DNA from: Bryobacterales bacterium
GTDB taxonomy: Bacteria > Acidobacteriota > Terriglobia > Bryobacterales > Bryobacteraceae
DNA: 33,695 bases
Direction of reading: 5' to 3'
Assembly (NCBI GenBank): GCA_003166475.1
Contig: PMVV01000140.1
Location: 2,847 to 36,541, forward strand
Shown: positions 7,052 to 15,035 of the stretch, one piece after another
Position numbering within the stretch: the first letter of the stretch is position 1
Layout: every line of letters starts with the position of its first letter
Program-made: the position numbers and the translations under genes
Notes under the pieces: model-generated
Database searches by the model: none
What the model saw: the letters and a program-made list of their open reading frames with translations, nothing else
What the model was told of the DNA's origin: nothing

Positions 7052-7102
7052 AACCGGCGGAGACGGAGCCCATTCTTTGGAACGGCTCCGGATCCGCCGG
7101 TT
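7052..7102. other. Long hairpin with tandem G-A mismatches
   Basis: Arms AACCGGCGGA (7052-7061) and TCCGCCGGTT (7093-7102) pair over 10 bp. Inner arms CGGAGCC (7064-7070) and GGCTCCG (7084-7090) pair over 7 bp. They are separated by GA facing GA, a tandem sheared G-A geometry if formed in RNA. The loop is 13 nt. It lies just past the HMA-like gene, in the gap facing phoU. There is no T-tract on the plus strand, so a standard terminator is doubtful. Confidence 0.6.
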
Positions 7103-7154
7103 CGCGCCACTTCAACTGATATCCGTACTTGCAAGGCACGGGCCAGTCCAGCAG

Positions 7155-7177
7155 CTTAAGAATTGAAAAGACTTAAG
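7155..7177. other. CTTAAG inverted repeat downstream of phoU
   Basis: CTTAAG at 7155-7160 and 7172-7177 form a 6-bp inverted repeat around an A-rich spacer, which is T-rich on the minus strand. It lies about 50 bp past the phoU stop, where an operon end is expected. It may help 3'-end formation, but the evidence is weak. Confidence 0.25.
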
Positions 7178-7228
7178 CCCCGTCTGCCGGCCCCGGCTGG
7201 AACGTCTTACACGCCCGCCCTAGAGAAA

Positions 7229-7897
7229 TTACGCGTCCTTCGCCTCCATGGCGTGATGCCGGACGTCCACTCCCTTCACCAGGAAGACCACATCCTCGGC
7301 AATGTTGGTGGCGTGATCGGCGATGCGCTCGAGATTGCGCGCGACGAACATCAGGTCCACCGCGCCGGGCACCGTGGTAGGGTCGTTCTGCATGTAAGCC
7401 ACCAGTTCCGTGTAGACCGAGTCGCGCAACGCGTCCACTTCATCGTCCGCCAGCAGTACGCCGCGAGCCACGTCGGCATCGCCTTTCACGAATGCATCCA
7501 GCACCCGCAACAGCATGGATTCGACCAACTGCGCCATGCGTGGAATATCGATCAGGGGCTTCACCGGCGATTGGGCCACCAGCGAAAGCGCCCGCTGCGC
7601 GATGTTCACCGCCAGGTCCCCCATGCGCTCCAGGTCGGTGTTGATCTTCAGGGCCGCGGTCAGGAACCGCAGATCCTTGGCCATGGGCTGGCGGAGAGCG
7701 AACAGACGCGTGGTCAGATTATCGATCTCGATCTCCATCTGGTTGATGCGGGCTTCGTCCCGCAACACCTGGCGGGCCAGCTCCGCATCGCGATCCACCA
7801 GCGCGCGCACACTGCGGTGGATGGCCGACTCCACGTAGCCGCCCATTTGCAGGATCTTTTCGTGCAACTCATCGAGCTCAACGGAAAATTGTCGCAA
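7229..7897 (-). CDS. phoU: Phosphate transport regulator PhoU
   Basis: A 222-residue all-helical protein made of two PhoU repeats. The repeats carry the metal-cluster motifs ERMGDLAVNIA (first half, about 85-100) and ERIADHATNIAEDV (second half, about 190-205). PhoU couples the PstSCAB transporter to the PhoR kinase, damps phosphate uptake, and keeps the Pho response off when phosphate is plentiful. The start is TTG at 7897, supported by AGGAG seven bases upstream. It lies 32 bp after pstB and closes the porin-pst operon. No phoB/phoR pair is present in the window. Confidence 0.95.
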   Translation of the reverse strand: MRQFSVELDELHEKILQMGGYVESAIHRSVRALVDRDAELARQVLRDEARINQMEIEIDNLTTRLFALRQPMAKDLRFLTAALKINTDLERMGDLAVNIAQRALSLVAQSPVKPLIDIPRMAQLVESMLLRVLDAFVKGDADVARGVLLADDEVDALRDSVYTELVAYMQNDPTTVPGAVDLMFVARNLERIADHATNIAEDVVFLVKGVDVRHHAMEAKDA

Positions 7898-7929
7898 TTC
7901 AGATCTCCTGATTCCCTCTGACCACCGCT

Positions 7930-8751
7930 CTACCCGAATCTGCCGGTGATGTAGTCCTCGGTTTCCTGCCTGGCGGGATTCTTGAAGATGATCTCGGTCG
8001 TATTGTACTCGATCAACTTTCCCAACAGGAAGAAGCCGGTGCCATCGGCGACCCGCGCCGCCTGTTGCATGTTATGGGTCACGATCACGATGGTGCACTG
8101 GTCTTTCAAGGTGAACAGCAAATCTTCGATCTTGGCTGTGGCGATGGGGTCCAGCGCCGAGCAAGGCTCGTCGAGCAGCAGCACCTCGGGATCGACGGCC
8201 AGGGCGCGCGCGATGCACAGCCGCTGCTGCTGCCCGCCGGAGAGCGCATACGCCGACTTTTGCAGCTTGTCTTTCACCTCTTCCCACAGTGCGGCGCGCT
8301 TCAGGCTGTGCTCCACCGCATCCTTCAGGGAGCCCCGGAATCCGTTCACCTTCAATCCGTACGCCACGTTGTCGAAGATGGATTTGGGAAACGGGTTGGA
8401 TTTCTGGAAAACCATGCCCACACGCCGCCTGAGCAAGGTCACATCCACCTGCATCACGTCCTCGCCATCCAGCAGAACCTGGCCTTCCACGCGCGTGTTG
8501 CGGATGGTCTCGCTGATGCGGTTCAAGGTGCGCAGGAAAGTGGATTTGCCGCATCCGGAAGGCCCGATCAGCGCCGTAATCTTGTTCGCCGGAACATCCA
8601 GCGTGATATCGTGCAGGGCCTGATAGGCGCCGTAAAAGAAGTTGAGATTGACCGCCCTGAGTTTGCCCTGATGCCCCACCGGCTTCCCGGCGGCCGGACT
8701 CGCGGAAGGTAGATTAGCGGTGCTCATGATCATAGGCTCATTGGGGCTCAT
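7930..8751 (-). CDS. pstB: Phosphate ABC transporter ATP-binding protein PstB
   Basis: A 273-residue ABC ATPase that powers phosphate import at the cytoplasmic face of PstCA. Walker [10 protein letters not shown] is at about 63-71, the signature LSGGQQQR at about 170, Walker [13 protein letters not shown] at about 191, and the switch histidine in VTHNMQQA. PstB-typical features include [18 protein letters not shown] and the C-terminal [18 protein letters not shown]. The ATG at 8751 was chosen because it overlaps the pstA stop as ATGA. The frame is open further upstream only within pstA. About 28 residues precede the ABC core, a few more than in E. coli PstB. Confidence 0.96.
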   Translation of the reverse strand: MSPNEPMIMSTANLPSASPAAGKPVGHQGKLRAVNLNFFYGAYQALHDITLDVPANKITALIGPSGCGKSTFLRTLNRISETIRNTRVEGQVLLDGEDVMQVDVTLLRRRVGMVFQKSNPFPKSIFDNVAYGLKVNGFRGSLKDAVEHSLKRAALWEEVKDKLQKSAYALSGGQQQRLCIARALAVDPEVLLLDEPCSALDPIATAKIEDLLFTLKDQCTIVIVTHNMQQAARVADGTGFFLLGKLIEYNTTEIIFKNPARQETEDYITGRFG

Positions 8752-9593
8752 TTTTGGAGTGCGATTCCCCGCGACAGGATCAGGCGGGCGGCGACATTGG
8801 CCAGCAGCACGCCGAGCAACAGCACCAATCCGGCGGCCCACGCCTGACGGTGCCAGTCGTCATAGGGCGAGAGGGCATGGCTGTAAACCATCACCGGCAA
8901 CGAAGCGGTTTGGTCGGTCAACCCGCCGCCCCAGAACTGGTTGTTCAAACTGGTGAAGAGCAGCGGCGCGGTCTCGCCGGAGATGCGTGCCACGCCCAGG
9001 ATCATGCCGGTGGCGATTCCGCGGTAGGCTGCGGGCACCACCACGGTGGCGATGGTCTTCCATTTACTTGCCCCCAGCGCCAAGGCGCCCTCGCGCAGAG
9101 TTTGCGGCACAGAACTCATGAACTGCTCGGTGCTGCGAGCGGTAATCGGAATCAGAATGAGGGCTAGAGCCACACCTCCGGCTATAGCGGAGAAGTGAAA
9201 CCGTGTCACCACCACCGTCCAGACGAAGATGCCGATCACGATGGAAGGTACGCCATTCAGCAGATCCGCCATATAACGCACCAGGAAGCCGAAGGTCTTG
9301 CCGCCGAATTCCGAAAGGTAGACGCCTGCCATGAAGCCCACCGGCAGACCCATCATGGTGGCCAGTAGAACAATCTCTAAGCTGCCCACGATGGCGTTGA
9401 CCATGCCGCCGCCGTTCTCGCCGGGCGGTTTCGGCAGTTTCGTGAAGAAGTTCCAGTCCAACGATCGCCACCCATTGTAGACCAGAATGCCCAGGATCAG
9501 GAACAGCAGGCTGACGGCCACTACCGCGCAGACACCCGTCAGGCTTAGCATGCAGTAGCTCAGGGTCTTTCTCCACCGGTTCCTCAACGTCAT
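8748..9593 (-). CDS. pstA: Phosphate ABC transporter permease PstA
   Basis: A 281-residue inner-membrane permease with six predicted transmembrane segments. The first is at about 15-40 ([18 protein letters not shown]). The cytoplasmic coupling loop [14 protein letters not shown] is the permease EAA-type motif that contacts Pst[14 protein letters not shown] and [13 protein letters not shown] are typical of PstA. It pairs with PstC to form the channel. The ATG at 9593 overlaps the pstC stop by 4 bp, and the 3' end overlaps pstB by 4 bp. The longer open frame upstream is the antisense-free shadow of pstC and is not used. Confidence 0.95.
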   Translation of the reverse strand: MTLRNRWRKTLSYCMLSLTGVCAVVAVSLLFLILGILVYNGWRSLDWNFFTKLPKPPGENGGGMVNAIVGSLEIVLLATMMGLPVGFMAGVYLSEFGGKTFGFLVRYMADLLNGVPSIVIGIFVWTVVVTRFHFSAIAGGVALALILIPITARSTEQFMSSVPQTLREGALALGASKWKTIATVVVPAAYRGIATGMILGVARISGETAPLLFTSLNNQFWGGGLTDQTASLPVMVYSHALSPYDDWHRQAWAAGLVLLLGVLLANVAARLILSRGIALQK

Positions 9594-10573
9594 GGATGGG
9601 CGCTCCCGCGGCGCGTGGTGGCAATGATGAGCAAGCGGGCCAGCGCATTGATCACAATAGTCAGGAGGAACAGCACCAGACCCAGGCCCACCAGCGACTG
9701 TAAGTATAAATCGCCAGTCGCCTCGGTGAACTCGTTGGCTATGACGGCTGCAATCGCGTATCCCGGCGCGAACAACGAGGCGTGGATGCTGGGATCGTTC
9801 CCGATCACCATGGTGACCGCCATGGTTTCGCCCAGAGCGCGCGCCAGCGCCAGAAAAATGGAGCCGAAAATCCCCAGCCGCGCCCACGGTACCACCGCCT
9901 GCCAAGTGGATTCCCAACGCGTGGCGCCCAGCGCGAGCGCCGCTTCCCGCTGTTCAACCGGCACTTCCAGCAACGCCTCGCGCGATATGGAAACGATGAA
10001 CGGCAATGTCATGATGGCCAGAATCGCGCCGGCCGTCAGATACCCGTAGCCGAAAATAGTGCCAGAGAAAATAGGCAGGAACCCCAGCGTTTTTTTCAGG
10101 AAGGGATCCACATAATCGCGCATCAACGGCACCAGCGTGAACATGGCGAGCACGCCGTAGATCACGCTGGGCACAGCCGCCAGCAATTCAATAAAAAAGG
10201 TGAACGTGCTGGAGAGGCGCGCCGGCGCCAGTTCCGAAAGGAAAATCGCAGCCCCCACGCCCAGCGGCACGGCGATAAGCAGGGCGATCACGGATGTGAT
10301 CACGGTTCCATAAATGAAAGGCAGCGCGCCGAATTGGCCGGTCACCGGGTCCCACATCGACGACGTAAGAAAACCAAACCCGAACTTGTGCCGCGCCAAC
10401 GCGGAGGTAACCCATAGCTCGTAGACCAACGCGATGGTCACCAGCAGGATGCTGGAGGCGAAAACCAGGGTAATCAGGCGCGCCACCTCGTCGCCGTTGC
10501 ACAGGCGCAAAACCAACGCCCGCGCGCCGGTGGGAGGAGGCGCGCTTACTGCCGCCGAAGTTGCCATAATCAC
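9590..10573 (-). CDS. pstC: Phosphate ABC transporter permease PstC
   Basis: A 327-residue inner-membrane permease. The N-terminal helix is at about 30-52, followed by a periplasmic loop (FGFLTSSMWDPVTGQFGALPF) characteristic of PstC. Then come the core helices, including AAVPSVIYGVLA, the coupling motif EAALALGATRWEST, and ARALGETMAVTMVIGN. It forms the phosphate channel with PstA. The start is probably GTG at 10573, which overlaps the pstS stop as GTGA; an ATG two codons later (10567) is an alternative. All junctions in pstS-C-A-B overlap by 4 bp. Confidence 0.95.
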   Translation of the reverse strand: MIMATSAAVSAPPPTGARALVLRLCNGDEVARLITLVFASSILLVTIALVYELWVTSALARHKFGFGFLTSSMWDPVTGQFGALPFIYGTVITSVIALLIAVPLGVGAAIFLSELAPARLSSTFTFFIELLAAVPSVIYGVLAMFTLVPLMRDYVDPFLKKTLGFLPIFSGTIFGYGYLTAGAILAIMTLPFIVSISREALLEVPVEQREAALALGATRWESTWQAVVPWARLGIFGSIFLALARALGETMAVTMVIGNDPSIHASLFAPGYAIAAVIANEFTEATGDLYLQSLVGLGLVLFLLTIVINALARLLIIATTRRGSAHP

Positions 10574-11589
10574 TTGATCAGCGCAATCTGCTTTTCTTCC
10601 TTGGCGACGACGTCCTTGGGTAAAGGAGCATAGCCCAGTGCCCCGGCGTATTTCTGGCCGTCGGTGAGCATCCAGTGCAGAAAGGTGACAATCGCTTTCT
10701 TCTTTGCCGGATCGTCGATCTTCGATGGTATCAACAACCAGGTGAATGAGGAGATGGGGTAGGCCTTCGTGCCCGGCGCATTGGTGATGGAAACCCGGAA
10801 GTCGTTGGGCATGGTCTTGGCGGTGGAGGCCGCCGCCTCCGTGACGCTGTCCAGGTCCGCCTTCAGGTACGTCCCGGCGGAGTTCCGCACGAAGCCGTAC
10901 GCCATTTTGTTCGACAGCGCGTAGATGAGTTCCACATAGCCGATCGAGTTGGGGGTCTGCTTGACAATGCCGGCCACTCCCTCATTGCCCTTGCCCCCCA
11001 AGCCCGCGGGCCAGCTCACCGAGGTGTTCGCGCCCACCTTGGACTTCCATTCCGGGCTGACTTTGGACAGGTAATCGGTCCAGACGAAGGTGGTGCCGCT
11101 GCCGTCGGACCGATGCACCACGACGATCTCGTTATCCGGCAGCTTTGCGCCGGCGTTTGCCTTCTGCAGCTCCGGATCGTTCCACTTCTTGATCTTGCCC
11201 AGATAGATTCCCGCCAGCGCTTCGGGCGTGAACTTCAACTCCTGGGTGACACCAGGGATGTTGTAGGTGGGCACTAGCCCGCCCAGCACCGACGGAAAGT
11301 GCAGCGGCTTGTTCTTCACCTTGCCGATCTGCTCGTCGGTCATGGGCATGTCCGACGCGCCGAAGTCGACCGTGCCTTCGGTGAACTGCCGGATTCCTCC
11401 GCCGGAGCCGATCGACTGGTAGTTGATCTGCGCGTCCGGATTGGTTTTGCCGAACTCGTCGAACCACTTGCCGTAGATCGGATAGGGGAACGTGGCGCCC
11501 GCCGCGTTGATCAGCACCTTGGCTTCGGCCGCCGTCAACAAGATGACCAGAGCGCCCAAGGCGCCCAGCCACAGACTACTCTTTTTCAT
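10570..11589 (-). CDS. pstS: Periplasmic phosphate-binding protein PstS
   Basis: A 339-residue phosphate-binding protein. A signal peptide (MKKSSLWLGALGALVILLTA, cleaved near EA-KV) precedes the mature start INAAGATFPYPIYGKWFDEF. The phosphate pocket shows in GASDMPMT, SIGSGGGIRQFTEG and HRSDGSGTTFVWTDYLS. It delivers phosphate to PstCA. The ATG at 11589 is set by AAGGAG seven bases upstream and by the signal peptide. It lies 62 bp after the porin gene on the same strand, with no clear terminator, so co-transcription is likely. Confidence 0.96.
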   Translation of the reverse strand: MKKSSLWLGALGALVILLTAAEAKVLINAAGATFPYPIYGKWFDEFGKTNPDAQINYQSIGSGGGIRQFTEGTVDFGASDMPMTDEQIGKVKNKPLHFPSVLGGLVPTYNIPGVTQELKFTPEALAGIYLGKIKKWNDPELQKANAGAKLPDNEIVVVHRSDGSGTTFVWTDYLSKVSPEWKSKVGANTSVSWPAGLGGKGNEGVAGIVKQTPNSIGYVELIYALSNKMAYGFVRNSAGTYLKADLDSVTEAAASTAKTMPNDFRVSITNAPGTKAYPISSFTWLLIPSKIDDPAKKKAIVTFLHWMLTDGQKYAGALGYAPLPKDVVAKEEKQIALIK

Positions 11590-11623
11590 TGATGACTCCT
11601 TTTCTTTAATTGTTACAAATGTA

Positions 11624-11641
11624 GGCCAGGCCCTCCTGGCC
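11624..11641 (-). repeat. Hairpin repeat between porin and pstS
   Basis: A 7-bp stem GGCCAGG / CCTGGCC (11624-11630, 11635-11641) with loop CCCT. On the minus strand it opens GTGGGCCAGG, sharing the GTGGG foot of the family. There is no T-tract, so it may attenuate or stabilise the transcript rather than end it. Confidence 0.5.
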
Positions 11642-11651
11642 CACGAGGATC

Positions 11652-13307
11652 TCACTTCTTGACGCTCGGCGCTTGTCCCGGCAGTGTGTACCTCAGGTCT
11701 ACCCAAACCATGCTGTTGTGCGCATCCTTAGGCGATCCGGTAGCCACGTACCACGGGTTGCGGAACAGGTAAGAGTACTGGGCGATGAAGCTCAACGCGC
11801 CATAATTCGGGTTCTTCCAGAATGTCTGGTTCAGGCCGATGGTGCCTTCCTGGATGGTCCGGTTCTGGCCGTTTGCCGATTTCGGATAGCCGTAACCGCC
11901 GAATACGTTCTTGTTGGTGCTGTCGATGATGACATCCTTCCCGATATAGTCGCCACCGTAGTAGGCGTAGAGCAGGGTGTTGTGCGTGGTGTACTCAAAG
12001 CCGCCTATAGCGGAAGAGGCGTGCAGCGGTGAGGGGCTGCCGTCGGCCCGGACGACCAGATCGGGGGCCTGGCCGAAAAGATACCGGCCGCCGCCATCGC
12101 TCAAGAAGGTGTTGACGATCAGGTGGAAGTTCTTCACCAGCTCCAGGTTGAAGTTGGCTGAGCCGCCGCCGCCAGCCTTGGTGAAACTTTCACTGGTGAT
12201 GGGATTATACGTTTTGAACGAGCTGAGCAGGCCGGCGAACTCGATGTGAAACAGGTTGCCGTTCACCATCGGATCGAACGCAATCTTGGCCTGGACATCG
12301 GGAGTCAGGTTGGGCGGCGTAAAGGTGGCCGCGCCCATATCGATCTGCGTGTTGGTGAGAGCGGTGGCAAGCGCACCGGGCAGAACCACGGAACCTCCGC
12401 CGGAGGAACCGCCGCCGTACTGCTCGGACTGCTCCAGGGCGAATCCCAGGGTCACGACATCGCTGGCGTGATACACGGCGCGGAACTGGGGAGCGCGGGT
12501 CCAGGTAAGTCCCACTTGGTAATTCGTGTCCATATCCTGGCTATAAAAGATGTCGGATGGCAGCGGAGAGATGCCTTTTCGGCCCGGTGTCATCATGCTC
12601 CAGGATTGCCCGCCTAGCAGTTCCCATTTCCCTTTGGTCAGGTCCACGAAATAAAGCCGCATGCGGAAGCTGTTGCTGTTCGAGGACACGCCCGCATTGG
12701 TTGACTGGGTGCCTAAAAAGTCAGACTCCCAGTAGGCCAGCACCTTGGTCCCATGCACCAGTGCGTCGATGCGCGCGCCGATCCGCGAGTTCTGCGCGCT
12801 GAAGCGGGTCTCGCTCAATTTCCCCAATCCGGTGGTCACGTTGTTGTAAGGGGTGCCACCGAAGTTGGTGCCGATTCCGCTACCGCCATCCGCCGAACGG
12901 AAGACGGCGGTCAAGTCCATAAAGCCGATCGGCGCGATGGTCGCCGTTCCGATCTTCAGTTGCAAGGGTGACGGGGCCTCGTCGCTGGTCGATTGCGGGA
13001 GGGCCGCTGCGGCCGCCAAGGCGGGATGCAGCACGGGAGCCACGTCGCCCGCTGGAACCATTGCCGTGGTACTGGCGACTTGGCCCAGACTGGGTGGCTT
13101 CGGCTGGCTGGCCTGATCCAACACCTTCTTCTGCTCGTCCAGCGTGCGGCGAAGCTGATCGATCTGCTCCTGTTGAGCCGCCAGTTGCGCTTTCAAACGC
13201 TCGATCTCCGGACTGGGGGCAGCGGTTTCCTGGGCGCGCGCGGGCGCCATCAGTGCGCCGCAAAGGAGCAGGACTCCACCGAGCGTCGCAAGTACTCTTC
13301 TTTTCAT
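11652..13307 (-). CDS. Outer-membrane porin at the head of the pst operon
   Basis: A 551-residue protein with a signal peptide ending at APARA-QE (about residue 26). A coiled-coil follows at about 30-65 (EIERLKAQLAAQQEQIDQLR), then a long beta-strand-rich region with alternating aromatic and polar residues, and a C-terminal strand VWVDLRYTL typical of outer-membrane barrels. It resembles the DcaP-like / OprP-O type of trimeric porins with an N-terminal coiled coil. Its position directly before pstS suggests passage of phosphate or phosphate esters, by analogy with OprP. The ATG at 13307 is supported by AAGGAG upstream. No lysine ladder like that of OprP can be judged by eye. Confidence 0.8.
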   Translation of the reverse strand: MKRRVLATLGGVLLLCGALMAPARAQETAAPSPEIERLKAQLAAQQEQIDQLRRTLDEQKKVLDQASQPKPPSLGQVASTTAMVPAGDVAPVLHPALAAAAALPQSTSDEAPSPLQLKIGTATIAPIGFMDLTAVFRSADGGSGIGTNFGGTPYNNVTTGLGKLSETRFSAQNSRIGARIDALVHGTKVLAYWESDFLGTQSTNAGVSSNSNSFRMRLYFVDLTKGKWELLGGQSWSMMTPGRKGISPLPSDIFYSQDMDTNYQVGLTWTRAPQFRAVYHASDVVTLGFALEQSEQYGGGSSGGGSVVLPGALATALTNTQIDMGAATFTPPNLTPDVQAKIAFDPMVNGNLFHIEFAGLLSSFKTYNPITSESFTKAGGGGSANFNLELVKNFHLIVNTFLSDGGGRYLFGQAPDLVVRADGSPSPLHASSAIGGFEYTTHNTLLYAYYGGDYIGKDVIIDSTNKNVFGGYGYPKSANGQNRTIQEGTIGLNQTFWKNPNYGALSFIAQYSYLFRNPWYVATGSPKDAHNSMVWVDLRYTLPGQAPSVKK

Positions 13308-13420
13308 TGAAGCTCCTTGTGAAATTTGGAAGTTACAGCCGAACATCCTCCGCCGAGCGGGGACGTCTTGCAGGCAAGCGATGGCCTGCGCTTCGGCCTC
13401 ATCCAGGGTAGCGACTCGCG

Positions 13421-13460
13421 ATTATGGGTTGATGACGGAATTGTTAAGTTCCGGTTACGG
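13421..13460 (-). promoter_or_regulatory. Candidate Pho box and -10 upstream of the porin-pst operon
   Basis: On the minus strand four heptamers follow at exact 11-nt spacing: CCGTAAC, ACTTAAC, CCGTCAT and CCATAAT, with linkers CGGA, AATT and CAAC. PhoB-type operators are tandem 11-bp repeats of a CTGTCAT-like heptamer plus a 4-nt linker, so the layout fits. CATAAT in the last heptamer could double as the -10, which would give a leader of about 105 nt before the porin ATG at 13307. The match to the consensus is partial. The rest of the 13308-13570 gap shows only a partial hairpin repeat at 13466. Confidence 0.5.
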
Positions 13461-13465
13461 TGGGC

Positions 13466-13507
13466 GTGGGACAGGCCCCGGCCTTGCAGCGGCCTCTCAG
13501 GCTGGCC
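13466..13507 (+). repeat. Partial hairpin repeat upstream of the thuA-like gene
   Basis: It begins GTGGGACAGGCC, identical to the minus-strand start of the element at 4343-4367. It continues with overlapping GGCC-rich short inverted repeats (CCGGCC / GGCCTC / GGCTGGCC) rather than one clean stem. It is probably a decayed or composite copy. Confidence 0.45.
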
Positions 13508-13570
13508 GGCGCGAGCCGCCAGTTGCGCCGCCACGGTACTGGTGAGATGATTGCCCTTCGGGAAAACTCT

Positions 13571-14383
13571 ATGAAGAACTGGATATTGCTCGCATCTCTG
13601 TTGATGACGCTCGGCGTGTGCGGCTCGGCGCAGGCGCAAACGCCGCCCAGGAAGAAACTGCTTTTCATCGGCGAGGTGAAGGGCTTCGAGCACGATTCGG
13701 TGTCGCACGCCATGGCGACTATCGAAAAGCTGGGCCAGCAGAGCGGCCTGTGGGACACCTACCTGCGCACGGATTCGGAACTGCTGACCAAGCGAAAGCT
13801 GGAGGGTAATGCCAAGAATCTGGATTACTTCGATGCGGTAATGTTCTACACCACCGGCGAGCTGGATTTGAACGACGAGCAGAAAGCCGCGCTTCTCTCC
13901 TTCGTCAAAGAGGATGGCAAAGGCTTCCTGGGCACGCACAGCGCCACCGACACCTTCTACAAATGGCTGGAATACGGCGACCTGATCGGCGGCTATTTCA
14001 ACGAGCACCCGTGGATGCAGGTGCACTGCGAGATCAACGTGGAGGACCGCACCTTCCCGGCCACCAAACATTTCCCGGCGCACTTCCCGATCTTCGACGA
14101 GATCTATCAGTTCAAGGATCCGTATTCGCGCGAGAAAGTGCGGGTGTTGATGAGCGTCGATCCCGCCTCGGTCGACCTCAAGAACCCGCGGGTACACCGC
14201 ACCGACCAGGACTTCGCCGTGACCTGGGTACACCAATACGGGAAGGGCCGGGTGTTCTATTCTTCGCTGGGCCACCGCGAGGAAGTCTGGGACCGACCGG
14301 ACATCCAGCAGATGTGGACCGAAGCGGTGAAATGGGCGATGGGCATGACTCAGGGCGACGCCACGCCGCGGCCGAAGAAGTGA
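13571..14383 (+). CDS. Exported ThuA-like domain protein
   Basis: A 270-residue protein with a signal peptide (about 1-22, cleavage near AQA-QT) and one ThuA domain, a class I glutamine amidotransferase-like fold. Hallmarks are FIGEVKGFEHDSVSHA, GKGFLGTHSATDTFYKW, LIGGYFNEHPW, and VHQYGKGRVFYSSLGHREEVW near the end. ThuA was named for trehalose utilisation, but the reaction of this secreted branch is uncertain. It often occurs with exported sugar oxidoreductases such as the one at 1109, although not adjacent here. Start: ATG at 13571, fixed by the signal peptide; the ribosome binding site is weak. Confidence 0.85.
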   Translation: MKNWILLASLLMTLGVCGSAQAQTPPRKKLLFIGEVKGFEHDSVSHAMATIEKLGQQSGLWDTYLRTDSELLTKRKLEGNAKNLDYFDAVMFYTTGELDLNDEQKAALLSFVKEDGKGFLGTHSATDTFYKWLEYGDLIGGYFNEHPWMQVHCEINVEDRTFPATKHFPAHFPIFDEIYQFKDPYSREKVRVLMSVDPASVDLKNPRVHRTDQDFAVTWVHQYGKGRVFYSSLGHREEVWDRPDIQQMWTEAVKWAMGMTQGDATPRPKK

Positions 14384-14392
14384 GAGAGAAGA

Positions 14393-14420
14393 CAGAAGTC
14401 AGAAGTCAGAAGACAGAAGT
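14393..14420 (+). repeat. Tandem heptamer (CAGAAGT)x4
   Basis: CAGAAGT occurs at 14393, 14400 and 14414, with CAGAAGA at 14407, forming four head-to-tail copies just past the ThuA stop. Two more copies lie at 14530-14543, on the other side of hairpin repeat B. Confidence 0.75.
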
Positions 14421-14484
14421 CAGCCCGGCTTTTAGCCGGCTTGGTCGCCTGAAAGGCGGCTGCGGCCAAGATTGGCCGCCCCAC
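14421..14484 (-). repeat. Composite hairpin repeat, copy B (REP-like)
   Basis: Three hairpins: CCGGCT-TTT-AGCCGG (14425-14439), CGCCT-GAA-AGGCG (14446-14458) and GCGGCCAA-GA-TTGGCCGC (14462-14479), ending CCCCAC. Loops and tag match copy A at 8-71, but the first and second stems have exchanged sequence while keeping their pairing. Confidence 0.7.
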
Positions 14485-14529
14485 AGCCAGCCTCCTGTGG
14501 AATCAGCAGGTTGGAGGGGAGTCACAGAC

Positions 14530-14543
14530 CAGAAGTCAGAAGT
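14530..14543 (+). repeat. Tandem heptamer (CAGAAGT)x2
   Basis: Two further CAGAAGT copies at 14530-14543, matching those before the hairpin element. The last base touches the end of the yhaV coding region. Confidence 0.7.
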
Positions 14544-15031
14544 CAGAATAGCGGCGCCGTAGTGCGGCGCCGGCGGGATTTCGTTTTCCGGAATAGGTCG
14601 TCCCAATCATCCGGAGGATCGCCCTCGCGCAATCGCTTGTTGAAGATCGAGTAGGGGTCCGTCCGCGAGCCGGCCTTGCGGAGCGTTGTTTCATCGTTGA
14701 CCCAGGCGTAGACGATCGCCTTGTGGACGGTACTGAAGCGATAGAACAGCCGAAAGCGTCCCAGGAACTTAGCCCGGCGCCAGTGCCGGTGAGGTGGACC
14801 CAATGTATTCCCGAGTTGATACTCGACGGCATTCGGATTCCGGGGGATCTCGTCCAGAATCAACTCCAGGATCCGCTTGAGAAGCTTCGCCTTGGGATGG
14901 CCAGCGTAGCGCTCCGGCTGTTCCTTCTTCAGCTTTTGCATTGCATCGCTGAGATTCTCAAACGCATCCCCGAACGCTGCGTGCGCGTAGAGGCTCCATC
15001 CATTTCGTACGGCAAACGGTCCAGTGGACAT
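14543..15031 (-). CDS. yhaV: Type II toxin, YhaV family
   Basis: A 162-residue RelE-superfamily toxin. The conserved core reads WSLYAHAAFGDAFENL, then VEYQLGNTLGPPHRHWRRAKFLGRFRLFYRF, IVYAWVNDETTLRKAGSRTDPYSIF, and PPDDWDDLF, the last a YhaV hallmark. E. coli YhaV (154 aa) is a ribonuclease neutralised by PrlF, and all its blocks are present here, so the gene looks intact. It lies 4 bp after prlF. A basic tail (KTKSRRRRTT) follows the domain. Confidence 0.92.
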   Translation of the reverse strand: MSTGPFAVRNGWSLYAHAAFGDAFENLSDAMQKLKKEQPERYAGHPKAKLLKRILELILDEIPRNPNAVEYQLGNTLGPPHRHWRRAKFLGRFRLFYRFSTVHKAIVYAWVNDETTLRKAGSRTDPYSIFNKRLREGDPPDDWDDLFRKTKSRRRRTTAPLF

Positions 15032-15035
15032 GGAC

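Noticed and set aside
9594-9917. Upstream extension of pstA
   Set aside because: It overlaps pstC fully; the ATG at 9593 overlaps the pstC stop and matches the family start.
11590-11651. Pho box directly upstream of pstS
   Set aside because: Only a single TTGTAACA-like half site is seen, without an 11-bp partner; the convincing array is upstream of the porin.
14393-14543. CAGAAGT arrays as a CRISPR-like array
   Set aside because: The units are 7 bp and contiguous with no spacers, and no cas genes are present.
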